Shown here in pieces: positions 50,004 through 57,285 of a stretch of DNA of 64,000 nucleotides. Numbering within the stretch: position 1 is the first letter of the stretch; every line of letters starts with the position of its first letter. The position numbers and the translations under genes are program-made. The notes under the pieces were generated by a model. That model saw only the letters and a list, made by a program, of their open reading frames with translations. It made no database searches and had not been told where the DNA came from. Source of the DNA: Fuscovulum blasticum DSM 2131 (GTDB lineage: Bacteria > Pseudomonadota > Alphaproteobacteria > Rhodobacterales > Rhodobacteraceae); NCBI RefSeq assembly GCF_003034965.1, contig NZ_PZKE01000002.1:62001-126000 (forward strand). The letters run 5' to 3'.

Positions 50004-52136
50004 TCATCCGATCGCCACCGCACCATCCCGGTCGAACATTGCCCTCTGGGCGCGGTAGACCGGATGGCGCTGCATGCGCTGATAGAACTCGGCATCCTCG
50101 GCCGAGATCGGTTCGCCGGCCTCTGACCGGCTCTCGATATCGATGACCCGCCAGAACCGGGTGATATCGGTCTCCTCCGGTTCGACCGCAGGCCGGGGCG
50201 CCGCGAAATCGACCTGCAGAACCCGCAACTCAGCGTCGCGCGAGGTATCCGGCTGCGGCACCTGCCGGTCGATCAGCGGGCGGCGGGCCTGCATCGGCAC
50301 GATCTGGACAACCTTGGCTTCCAGTTGGTCGGGCAGTGTCGGGGGCATCGCCGCCAGTTCCGCCGCCAGTTCGGTGACCGAAACCGGGCGATGGGCTGCC
50401 AGAAGCTGCTTCTCGATCCGCCGCCGCTGGGCCTTCTGCCTGGCATGAAGCCGGGCGCCGACCAGGTCGAAGAACCCGACCTTCTCGCGGCACGGGGCCT
50501 CGCCCAGGAACTCGCCCTGCAGACTGTAGAGATACAGGCCCGCATGGAGGTCTTCCGGGTCGAACCGCGCCACCACCTTCTGGCCCGCGTATTCGGACAT
50601 CCAGTCGGCATGGTACTTGTTGTCATGCAGCGTCAGTTGGCCGTGGGTGGCATGCAACTTCCTGACTTCCTGCCCCATCAGCCACAGCCGGTGCTGCTCG
50701 GCCGTGGCCTTGCGGATCGGCGCGCGCTCATAGCTGTCCGCAAAGGTCTGGTCGAAGGACCGGCCCTTGCAGTTGGGCGACAAACGGCCAAGCCGGGCGT
50801 TATGGTCACGGATGCTCTCGGCCAGCACCGTCAGGAAGGTGTCCAGGGGCACCGCGCGGCTGCCGTAATCTTCGGGCTTCGCGTCCGGGCGATTGCCGAC
50901 ATAAGCCCCTGCAAAGGCCGGATGCAAAGCGATGTGATCCGCGAAATCGCGGAACCCGCGTTCGATCGGCTTGGCCTGGCCGTGGGCCGGGGTGGCCCAG
51001 TGCACCTGGATACCCATCATGGGCAACACGCCCAGCGGATCATCCTCGCGCACCTTGAACCGGAACCGGGTCGGGGTGCCGCCGGTCAGCCATTTGTTCG
51101 CGAACTCATGGCCGTTGTCGAACAGGCAGTGCCGCGGGATGCCCCACGTCTCGATCAACTCGCCGAAGGCGGACATCACCGCAACCTTGTTGGGGTCAAG
51201 GTCAACGCGCCAGCTCAGGACCTTGCCCGAGAACAGATCCTGAAACGCCACGATCTGGGGCCGAACCGGCTTCTCGATGCCCGGCCACTGCACGAAGACG
51301 TCGATCTTGTGGCAGTCCGCGTTGACCGCTTCCATGGCGGTCAGCATCGACCGATCACGGATCTGCGGCGGGAAGCACTTGGACAGGCCGCGTTCGCCCT
51401 GACGGGCGAAGACCTGCGTCACACGCGGCACGTTTTCGTCCATCCAGCGTTGCGCGGTCTTCAGGGTCAGCGTGGCCAGCCCCCGGCTTTCGCAAAGCTT
51501 GACCACCCGGTTCCAGCAGCTTGCAAAGCTGGGCTCGCCAAGGCGCAGATAATCGGCCTTCAACCAGTCAAGAAACTCGCGGCTGCATTCGGCCCGGCGG
51601 CGCTTGGCAGGCGCGGCCCGGTGACGGGGGGCGAGGTAGGGCAGGTAGTCAGCCGGATCGACCCCCTCGATCATCGAAGACCAGCCCCAGATCGTCCGCG
51701 GCGAAACCGGGCGCCCCTCGGCGGTCTCGGCCTCGGCCACGGTGATGACCGCCAGATAGCGGCCCATCGGTGCCGTCATCGCCTCGACACGCTGCAGCAC
51801 CGTCAACCGGGCGCGGGCCTCCGCCTTCACCTTTTCCGGCAGCCCGTCGAACCATGCCCAGGCCTCGCCCCGGTCCATCCGGCCGGGCTCTTCCGGGGCC
51901 AGCGGCGCCGCCGCCTTCAGAAGCGCGGCCTGTGCGCGCACCGGCAGCAGGCGCCAGTGATATTCCCAGCCGCCACCCCGGCCTTGCCGGCGACGGCACA
52001 GCTTAGGATGCGCGCGCCAGTCAGACCGGGCGGCAACATCATCAACACCTTGCCGTGTGCCGGGCACATCCGGCAGGCCGCTGGCCGCCAGTTCGCTGGC
52101 CGTCCACCATTCCTTGTCGGGGGTCAGGCGTTTCAT
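50004..52136 (-). CDS. A: MuA-like DDE transposase
   Basis: A 710-residue transposase. The catalytic core is DDE: D274 (NADCHKIDVFV), D340 (LFDNGHEF) and E392 (KPIERGF), close to the positions in MuA. An N-terminal WTASELAASGLPD HTH-like domain would bind the end repeats. The C-terminal part (about 560-710) is the B-interacting region. The ATG at 52136 overlaps the upstream stop as ATGA. It cuts and joins the TG/CA ends found at 1432 and 56405. Confidence 0.95.
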   Translation of the reverse strand: MKRLTPDKEWWTASELAASGLPDVPGTRQGVDDVAARSDWRAHPKLCRRRQGRGGGWEYHWRLLPVRAQAALLKAAAPLAPEEPGRMDRGEAWAWFDGLPEKVKAEARARLTVLQRVEAMTAPMGRYLAVITVAEAETAEGRPVSPRTIWGWSSMIEGVDPADYLPYLAPRHRAAPAKRRRAECSREFLDWLKADYLRLGEPSFASCWNRVVKLCESRGLATLTLKTAQRWMDENVPRVTQVFARQGERGLSKCFPPQIRDRSMLTAMEAVNADCHKIDVFVQWPGIEKPVRPQIVAFQDLFSGKVLSWRVDLDPNKVAVMSAFGELIETWGIPRHCLFDNGHEFANKWLTGGTPTRFRFKVREDDPLGVLPMMGIQVHWATPAHGQAKPIERGFRDFADHIALHPAFAGAYVGNRPDAKPEDYGSRAVPLDTFLTVLAESIRDHNARLGRLSPNCKGRSFDQTFADSYERAPIRKATAEQHRLWLMGQEVRKLHATHGQLTLHDNKYHADWMSEYAGQKVVARFDPEDLHAGLYLYSLQGEFLGEAPCREKVGFFDLVGARLHARQKAQRRRIEKQLLAAHRPVSVTELAAELAAMPPTLPDQLEAKVVQIVPMQARRPLIDRQVPQPDTSRDAELRVLQVDFAAPRPAVEPEETDITRFWRVIDIESRSEAGEPISAEDAEFYQRMQRHPVYRAQRAMFDRDGAVAIG

Positions 52137-52972
52137 TCGGCCGCGACCTCCGGGCGGGGCATCAGGTCGGCCAGATCGGCCCCCACCTCGGCCAGCCACC
52201 GACGCCGCGCCGCCGCCCCGGCGCGCGACCAGGCGGTCTTCAGCGCAAGGTACTGCTTGTCCGACGGGTCGGTCTCGACCTCGACCGCGCTAGGGTCTTC
52301 GGCCACGATCTGGCGGCGCGCGGCCGCGACCGACTTTGCATTCCCGCACGACAGCAGGCTGGCGATGCGGCTGCGTTCGCCGTCATCCGCCACCTTGCCC
52401 AGCGCCTCGACATCCTTCAGCGTGACCGGCGCGGTGGCCGTCCGCAAAAGCGCCAGGTCGGCGGGGCGCAGGGCCTCTCCGGCGGCGATGATCTTGCGGA
52501 CCTGCCTGACGGTGATTGCCCGCTTCGAGGCGACGATTTCAGCAAAGGAACTCGAGTTCCCTTGCAGACCATGCCGGGCCAGCGCACCGGCCTTGCCCTG
52601 GGCCGTTTCGGGGTGTTTCTTCAGATGTTCGCGCTTCCAGGCCGCAAGGAAGACCGCATCGTCCAGCGGCGACAGCCCGCCCGTCAGGTTCTGAGATGCC
52701 TCCAGCAGGCGCGCATCCGCATCTGACATCGTCGCATAGGCGCGGACGGGAATGGTCGGCAGACCGGCCCGCCGGGTGGCTTCCAGCCGGTGCAGGCCAT
52801 CGACCAGTTCAAAGCCGTGCAGGGTCTTGCGCACAAGGATCGGCGTCGTCTGGCCGAACTCCTCGATCAGCCCCACCAGCGCCGCCACCTCGGCTTCTGA
52901 GAAGGGGCGCAGACGCGGGCCGACGATGATATCGGCAACAGGCAGGTCGGTGATCGCAGGCAGCAGGTTCAT
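52133..52972 (-). CDS. ParB/Srx-domain protein of the early region
   Basis: A 279-residue protein. The N-terminal ParB-like nuclease domain has VGPRLRPFSEAEVAALVGLIEEFGQTTPI and the box HGFELVDGLHRLEATRRAG. Residues about 90-175 hold the HTH part with SFAEIVASKRAITVRQVRKI. It is coupled to transposase A. ParB-like proteins are frequent ahead of MuA in alphaproteobacterial Mu-like phages; possible roles are DNA binding or transposition control. Confidence 0.85.
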   Translation of the reverse strand: MNLLPAITDLPVADIIVGPRLRPFSEAEVAALVGLIEEFGQTTPILVRKTLHGFELVDGLHRLEATRRAGLPTIPVRAYATMSDADARLLEASQNLTGGLSPLDDAVFLAAWKREHLKKHPETAQGKAGALARHGLQGNSSSFAEIVASKRAITVRQVRKIIAAGEALRPADLALLRTATAPVTLKDVEALGKVADDGERSRIASLLSCGNAKSVAAARRQIVAEDPSAVEVETDPSDKQYLALKTAWSRAGAAARRRWLAEVGADLADLMPRPEVAAE

Positions 52973-52973
52973 G

Positions 52974-53222
52974 TCAGGGGGCCTTCGTCAGGGTGTAGTA
53001 CCAGCGCCAGCCGTCGCCGTTCGGGGCGGCCTGGCGCACACAGGTGATTTCGGCGCCGTGCTGGCGCAGCTCGGCAATGCAGGCGTTGACCGCCATCACG
53101 CGGGCCTTGCGGACGATGTCCCGCGTCGTGTGCGGTTTGCCGTCCGCCAGCAGGGCCAGCACCTTCTGCAGGCGCGGGGCGTCCAGCCGGGCCGCCTTGA
53201 TATGGCCAAGCTGCCGGCCCAT
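52974..53222 (-). CDS. small winged-helix early protein
   Basis: An 82-residue protein with a winged-helix pattern: LQKVLALLADGKPHTTRDIVRKARVMAVNACIAELRQHGAEITC then WRWYYTL. Coupled to the upstream zinc-finger gene by a 4-base overlap. Confidence 0.7.
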   Translation of the reverse strand: MGRQLGHIKAARLDAPRLQKVLALLADGKPHTTRDIVRKARVMAVNACIAELRQHGAEITCVRQAAPNGDGWRWYYTLTKAP

Positions 53223-53545
53223 CAGGCGGCCCGCCGCTGGCGCGTCGACGGATGCAGCGGATCGGGCGCACTGCCCCGGTACTTGCAGTCATTGCACAGG
53301 CGGTTGTGGATGCCCTCGCTCGGGAAGCTGTGCCCGCAGGCCATGCAGGCCCTCGGGCCGCGCTTGGCCTTTGCATCCGCAGCGGCCTGCTTTGCATCCC
53401 GGCTCATCAGGGCCTTGTTCTCGTCCTTGAACGGCCCGGCGCACTTCTCGCCACCGGGGTCCAGCACGAAGAACCCGCGGCCCGGAACGTGATCGACCCG
53501 GAATTGGGTCGAGGGCTTCGGAAGGTTGCAATCCTTGCCCATCAT
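53222..53545 (-). CDS. small zinc-finger-like early protein
   Basis: A 107-residue product with four cysteines arranged as ACMACG and CNDCKYRG, a zinc-ribbon-like pair in the C-terminal third. The N-terminal part (VPGRGFFVLDPGG) is unrecognised. Coupled to its neighbours. Confidence 0.65.
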   Translation of the reverse strand: MMGKDCNLPKPSTQFRVDHVPGRGFFVLDPGGEKCAGPFKDENKALMSRDAKQAAADAKAKRGPRACMACGHSFPSEGIHNRLCNDCKYRGSAPDPLHPSTRQRRAA

Positions 53546-53964
53546 TGCGCCTCGATCAGCAAGCGTTCGGCCTCGGCCATCTCGGCATGGGCGTCCGCGC
53601 CGGTCACCAGTTCGTTGATCAGGCTGGTCAGCGGATCGGTCAGCTCCCAAAGGCGGTCGGCCTCGATCAACAGCGGCCGGGCAGCATCGTCAGGCAGGTC
53701 GTCCGCACGGTCTTGCAGCGCAGCAGCCAGCGAGCAGGCATTGCGCTGGATGCGAACCGCCTTCAGCAACCAGCGGAACCGGCGCAGCGCGGCGGGCCGG
53801 ACATCCCAGGGCTGCGCCTCGCGGATCTGGCGGCTCAGGTTCTCCAGCGCCCGTTCAACGGCAACGATGGAGGTGGGCAGTTCGCCACCCTCTGCGACCG
53901 CGCCATCAGGGCCGGCCATCGGGGCATGATCATGCCAGGTCAGGGCGGGGCGGGCATTGTCCAT
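53542..53964 (-). CDS. helical early protein
   Basis: A 140-residue protein, mostly helical (IVAVERALENLSRQIREAQPWDVRPAALRRFRWLLKAVRIQ). ATG at 53964 with an AGGAGGTG ribosome site; a GTG one codon upstream is possible. No recognised family. Confidence 0.65.
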   Translation of the reverse strand: MDNARPALTWHDHAPMAGPDGAVAEGGELPTSIVAVERALENLSRQIREAQPWDVRPAALRRFRWLLKAVRIQRNACSLAAALQDRADDLPDDAARPLLIEADRLWELTDPLTSLINELVTGADAHAEMAEAERLLIEAQ

Positions 53965-54434
53965 CACCGGACACCTCCTTCGTTGAGCATCAGGATCAGG
54001 ATCGGCGACGCGAACAGCACGATCACGCCGATCACATCGGCGGCGGTCAGCGACGCCAGCCAGCGGCGAAAAGCACCACCCCGCCCGCCGGATTTCCCTT
54101 TGGTCTTGGCGGGGTGGCCCCTACCATCGGAAGCGCCAACAACCGGATGGAGGGATTGTGATGTCTGACCAGAACCCGGCGCCGACGGGGATGACCCTGT
54201 TTCCGCCGATTGACGTGATATGGAATTCCGAACGATCAGAACTCGTGGTTGTCGGAACGGCACAGCTTGGAAGCGATCAGACCGTTCGCATGGGGTTCCA
54301 CATGGCAGCGGGAGCAGCACAAGCACTCTTCCAGCGGATGAAAGTCCTTCTCGAAGCTGTGGATGTCGATGCAATAGCCACCAGGCCGCGCGATCTACAA
54401 TAAAGCCAAACAGGCCAAGGCTCCGGCCGCTCAT
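53964..54434 (-). CDS. possible small membrane protein, partly antisense to a plus-strand gene
   Basis: A reading frame of 156 residues. It starts with ATG overlapping the Ner-like stop (AAGGAG ribosome site) and ends overlapping the next start. Only the first about 10 residues and the last about 60 (TAADVIGVIVLFASPILILML, one membrane helix) look protein-like. The middle is the complement of the plus-strand gene at 54161. It may be a small membrane protein split by that gene; uncertain. Confidence 0.4.
   Translation of the reverse strand: MSGRSLGLFGFIVDRAAWWLLHRHPQLREGLSSAGRVLVLLPLPCGTPCERSDRFQAVPFRQPRVLIVRNSISRQSAETGSSPSAPGSGQTSQSLHPVVGASDGRGHPAKTKGKSGGRGGAFRRWLASLTAADVIGVIVLFASPILILMLNEGGVR
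54161..54403 (+). CDS. small plus-strand protein inside the early region
   Basis: An 80-residue protein, MSDQNPAPTGMTLFPPIDVIW, with a regular beta-alpha pattern (LVVVGTAQLGSDQTVRMGFHMAAGAAQALFQRMKVLLEAV). The ribosome site GGAGG lies before the ATG (a GTG one codon upstream is possible). It opposes the early operon, so it is a candidate lysogenically expressed gene. No family identified. Confidence 0.55.
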   Translation: MSDQNPAPTGMTLFPPIDVIWNSERSELVVVGTAQLGSDQTVRMGFHMAAGAAQALFQRMKVLLEAVDVDAIATRPRDLQ

Positions 54435-54679
54435 GCCGCCTTCTCCTTCTTCTGGATGGCAGGGCGCGGAACGTCCCGCGGCCACTCAAGGTCCGCAGGC
54501 CAGTTCTCCGAAAACCAGCAGGTGACGACCGCCGCCTTGCGCAGCGTGCAGCTCGACCCGGTCTTCAGACCGCTCAGCCACTTTCCATCGTTCGCCGCAT
54601 AGGTCGAAACCGTCGAAAGCGTCAGACCAAGGTGTCTGGCGAAGGTTTCCGCAATTCTGATGATTGCTTCGGTGCTCAT
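54431..54679 (-). CDS. Ner-like early regulator (HTH)
   Basis: An 82-residue protein. HTH pattern IRIAETFARHLGLTLSTVSTYAANDGKWL, first gene of the early operon and divergent from the repressor across the operator region, the position of ner in phage Mu. A GGAG ribosome site precedes its ATG. It would shut off early and repressor transcription. The sequence is not a close Ner match, so the function is by position. Confidence 0.7.
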   Translation of the reverse strand: MSTEAIIRIAETFARHLGLTLSTVSTYAANDGKWLSGLKTGSSCTLRKAAVVTCWFSENWPADLEWPRDVPRPAIQKKEKAA

Positions 54680-54687
54680 GTAGCCTC

Positions 54688-54759
54688 CGGTAACGATACC
54701 GATAAAATAGACGGGAACGTTACCGATGGTCAAGCGGCATGTTTTCGGTAATAATCCCG
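54688..54759. promoter_or_regulatory. three operator dyads between repressor and early operon
   Basis: Three 14-bp sites fit CGGTA-N4-TACCG: CGGTAACGATACCG (54688-54701, perfect arms), CGGGAACGTTACCG (54712-54725) and CGGTAATAATCCCG (54746-54759). Centres are 24 and 34 bp apart. The first lies over the early gene's leader; the third ends 4 bp before the repressor GTG. This is a three-operator switch as in Mu and lambda. Confidence 0.8.
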
Positions 54760-54763
54760 ATTC

Positions 54764-55465
54764 GTGGACAAGCTTGGACAACAGTTTGGCGAGATCATCG
54801 CTCAGCGCCTCAAGGCGCTGGAAACAAACGCTTTTGCTGTTGAGACCGCATCAGGTTTACCCCCAGACGCCATTCGCAACGTCATCAGGAGCGAAAAGAA
54901 ATCCGGCCCGACGCTAAGTCGTGCGCAGGAGATCTGCGCGGCTCTTGGGTTGGAACTCTACATCGGCCCCAAGCGCGACGACGGCCCGGTCACGACGATC
55001 ACCGCCGACGATGAAGACTATGCCCATATTCCTCTGCATGAAGCGTCTCTCGCAGCAGGGGATGGCAGCCAGAACGGCGCAGTCGAAATCATCGACCACC
55101 TCGCCTTCCGGCGGTCCTGGTTAAAGCGCATCGGGGTGTCCGCTGGCTCGGCCGTGCTGGCCCGGGTCCAGGGCGACAGCATGGCGCCTTCGATACAGTC
55201 GGGCGACATCGTCTTGATTGACCGTTCAAGAGCGGCGGTTCCGGTGCGGCCTCGGGCACCGAATGACAAACGGCCAGCCCCGATCTACGCTATCCTGGTG
55301 GACGGCCTGGCGCGGGTTAAACGGATCGAACGACCGTCCGAGGACATCACCATGCTCGTCTCGGACAACCCGAGCTGCAGCCCAGAACTTTTAACCGGCC
55401 ATCGCGCCATGGAGCTTGACGTAATCGGCAAGGTCATGTGGTGGGGCCATACGAACAGGGAATAG
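54764..55465 (+). CDS. S24/LexA-type phage repressor
   Basis: A 233-residue repressor. The N-terminal HTH is about residues 14-62; the C-terminal S24 peptidase domain has QGDSMAPSIQSGDIVLID (nucleophile S139) and RVKRI (K186). An Ala-Gly (98-99) in ASLAAGDG is a plausible self-cleavage site. Starts with GTG and has no Shine-Dalgarno, so probably leaderless from the operator region. A self-cleaving repressor would make the Mu-like phage inducible by DNA damage, unlike Mu c. Confidence 0.88.
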   Translation: MDKLGQQFGEIIAQRLKALETNAFAVETASGLPPDAIRNVIRSEKKSGPTLSRAQEICAALGLELYIGPKRDDGPVTTITADDEDYAHIPLHEASLAAGDGSQNGAVEIIDHLAFRRSWLKRIGVSAGSAVLARVQGDSMAPSIQSGDIVLIDRSRAAVPVRPRAPNDKRPAPIYAILVDGLARVKRIERPSEDITMLVSDNPSCSPELLTGHRAMELDVIGKVMWWGHTNRE

Positions 55466-55466
55466 A

Positions 55467-56000
55467 ATGAACAGGATCATTTTAGCCGCTGGCTTGGCCT
55501 TTTTCGCGATTCCAGTCCTTGCTCAGGAGTTGCCCCCACAGCAGGCCGCATTTCGCGATGCGATTGTCACGGCAAGAGAGGCTTTTGAGAGCGCGGCAAA
55601 CGACCTTGCCAAAGGCGGGACACGCCCGAAGCGTGGAAAGGCAATCTGCGAGGCAGTGCCGTCCCGTGCGGTAAAGGATTGGATCGGCACGGTCTACGAG
55701 CTTACGACCAACGGCGATGGCTGGGGCGTTTTCAGTGTGGAGATGGAAGGCGACATCTGGCTTTCCACTTGGAACAACGCCTTTTCTGATGCCGGGTCCA
55801 ACACCCTTATTGATCCTTCGAGCGAGCTGTTCGCGGCCCTGGCCGAGTTGCAGGAAGGGCAACAGGTTGTCTTCTCCGGGAGCTTCTTCAAAGACCCAAC
55901 CGACGGCGACTGCTTCGATGAAAAAAGCCTGAGCCTCTCAGGATCTATGGACCAGCCCGAGTTCGTCTTTGACTTCTCCGCTGTTCGGCCGGCCCAGTAG
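55467..56000 (+). CDS. secreted protein in the repressor operon (lysogenic-conversion candidate)
   Basis: A 177-residue protein with a clear signal peptide (MNRIILAAGLAFFAIPVLAQ, cleavage after residue 19-20). The mature part is acidic, with SGSFFKDPTDGDCFDEKSLSLSGSM; two Cys may form a disulfide. It follows the repressor by one base, so it should be expressed in the lysogen. It is not a known Mu gene. Possible roles are surface protection or host fitness. Confidence 0.72.
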   Translation: MNRIILAAGLAFFAIPVLAQELPPQQAAFRDAIVTAREAFESAANDLAKGGTRPKRGKAICEAVPSRAVKDWIGTVYELTTNGDGWGVFSVEMEGDIWLSTWNNAFSDAGSNTLIDPSSELFAALAELQEGQQVVFSGSFFKDPTDGDCFDEKSLSLSGSMDQPEFVFDFSAVRPAQ

Positions 56001-56012
56001 CTCAAAAATCTC

Positions 56013-56126
56013 TTGCATGTTCACGGTGCCGCCGCTGGCGTAGGCTAACGACAAAACTCATTTGGTCACAATGTGTTAGCCGGAACATGCAAGCCTGAAA
56101 CAAACTCGCGGCGCGATTTGCATGTT
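56013..56126. repeat. three TTGCATGTT motifs near the phage left end
   Basis: TTGCATGTT occurs at 56013 and 56118 and inverted at 56084. A 7-bp inverted repeat GGCTAAC/GTTAGCC (56043/56075) lies between. These may be inner transposase sites or a repressor/host-factor site ahead of attL. The whole stretch 56001-56405 holds no gene. Confidence 0.5.
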
Positions 56127-56229
56127 ACGCGCATGCCTCCTCACCGTGCCACGGCGCGGAATCGGTTTGAATTCGTCGATTTGACAAAGGGTTAAGCGCT
56201 CGCGCTGCGGGGTTGTCCCAGGCGCCGCC

Positions 56230-56405
56230 CTCGGCCCTTCACCGCCCCGTTGAAGGCCCTTTCAAGCCCGTCTGCAAGACATCGCCCTCGCGCGGCTTCC
56301 CCGCGCCCGCAAGGCCATTTCGGCCTTGTTTACAAGGCTTTTCCGCCCTCTTCCGGCATCACCCACCGTCTTCCGGCTTCCTGCAGATATTCATGTCCCT
56401 CAACA
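56230..56405. other. Mu-like prophage left end with transposase-type sites
   Basis: From the terminus inward: TGTTGAGGGACATGAAT, then CTGCAGG at the distance seen at the other end, and a further CTTGCAGACGG near 56270. The terminus matches the right end at 22 of the first 29 positions. Purine-rich GGAAG words follow. No gene is supported here. Confidence 0.78.
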
Positions 56406-56410
56406 GCGGC
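56406..56410. repeat. 5-bp target-site duplication, right copy
   Basis: GCGGC directly follows the terminal CA at 56404-56405 and equals 1427-1431. Confidence 0.85.
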
Positions 56411-56613
56411 GGCAGGCCAAGACAGACCCCGGCCCTGCCATTCCGACCAGACTTGCCGCGCGCTGTGGCGCCTTCAAGCCCCCCTCCCGCAGGCAACTGG
56501 AAGGCCCCGGCAGATACATCAGACACCGCCCAGCAGCCGCGAATGTCATGCCCCATAGGCCCGCGCCACAAAGGGCCTGTAGGGGCCTCCTGCGGCATTG
56601 GCGGTGGAACGCT

Positions 56614-57039
56614 ATGGACAGGAACCCATACGCCGCACATACACTTCGGGGTAAGCTTTTCTTAGGCTCAAATTTCAAGCGAGGGATCGTGTCTTACCTG
56701 TCCGTGAAAGCAGATCGCCGTGACCTGATCGACGCGCACTTTGATGCCTGCAAAAAGAGCCAACAGCCGTATGTGCTGTGCCGCCGCCGCCGCACGAAAG
56801 CCGATGTCGAGTTCGATTTCATTTCCTTCGACAAATCCCTTGATCGCATTTTTGAGCAACGGGAGAGGGAGATAATGGATAGAGCGATGGAGATTTTTCA
56901 TCGGCACAAGACCAAAGGGGCAACCTACCACATCTCCGCCAAGGTCATGGCCATGCGAGGACTCACGGTCGAGAGCGCCGAACTGGCTGCGGCCGAACTT
57001 TACAAACTGATTTCCGGTCTCATCGCAGAGGAAACCTAA
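56614..57039 (+). CDS. uncharacterised host protein
   Basis: A reading frame of 141 residues, MDRNPYAAHTLRGK, then IVSYLSVKADRRDLIDAHFDACKKSQQPYVLCRRRR and a helical C-terminus (ESAELAAAELYKLISGLIAEE). The start could also be the GTG at 56689. It lies in host DNA just outside the prophage. No domain recognised. Confidence 0.5.
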   Translation: MDRNPYAAHTLRGKLFLGSNFKRGIVSYLSVKADRRDLIDAHFDACKKSQQPYVLCRRRRTKADVEFDFISFDKSLDRIFEQREREIMDRAMEIFHRHKTKGATYHISAKVMAMRGLTVESAELAAAELYKLISGLIAEET

Positions 57040-57121
57040 GAAACCAAACTGTGTATAATATGTGGACGACTTGGCCTTTCGGTCAAATTGTCCAGAAAAT
57101 AAATATGTTATCATATAGGTA

Positions 57122-57211
57122 TGGCGGACAGTGAGGGATTCGAACCCTCGAGACGGTTCCCCGCCTACACACTTTCCAGGCGTGCGCCTTCGACCACTCG
57201 GCCAACTGTCC
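57122..57211 (-). tRNA. tRNA-Ser(GGA)
   Basis: A 90-nt class II tRNA with GGACAGT/ACTGTCC acceptor, anticodon GGA, a long variable arm and encoded CCA. It lies outside the prophage and carries no insertion. Confidence 0.95.
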
Positions 57212-57285
57212 GTGGCGGCGGTCTTAGCGGTTCGGGCGCGGGGCGGCAAGGGGTGTGGCGGGGGCTTTCGCGCAGAACCCGCAGA

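Larger units (their letters stand above)
1432..56405. mobile_element. Mu-like transposable prophage, interrupted by a satellite element
   Basis: The ends are TGTAGCGCGACACGAAT (left in the window, the phage right end) and, inverted, TGTTGAGGGACATGAAT (the phage left end). They match at 22 of the first 29 positions including TGCAGG, and a GCGGC duplication flanks them. Between the ends lies a complete Mu gene order: repressor and Ner-like gene, transposases A and B, GemA, Mor, lysis, gp27-gp30, I/Z, T, gp35-37, G, V, W, J, I, sheath, tube, tape measure, U, X, D, fibres and Com. It spans 54,974 bp, or about 37,366 bp once the 17,608-bp insert at 17194 is removed. The right terminus also resembles that of phage Mu itself (TG-AGCG--CACGAA). 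Confidence 0.93.

Noticed and set aside
56100-56140. TTGCATGTT region as the prophage left terminus
   Set aside because: It does not match the opposite end and has no flanking duplication; the terminus at 56405 does both.
1432-56405. Three adjacent prophages rather than one interrupted by another
   Set aside because: Mu-type ends and the duplication bracket the whole block; tail genes left of the insert and head genes right of it complete each other without overlap.
57122-57211. tRNA-Ser as an attachment site for the large prophage
   Set aside because: The prophage ends 0.7 kb away, has Mu-type ends, and no tRNA fragment is duplicated.
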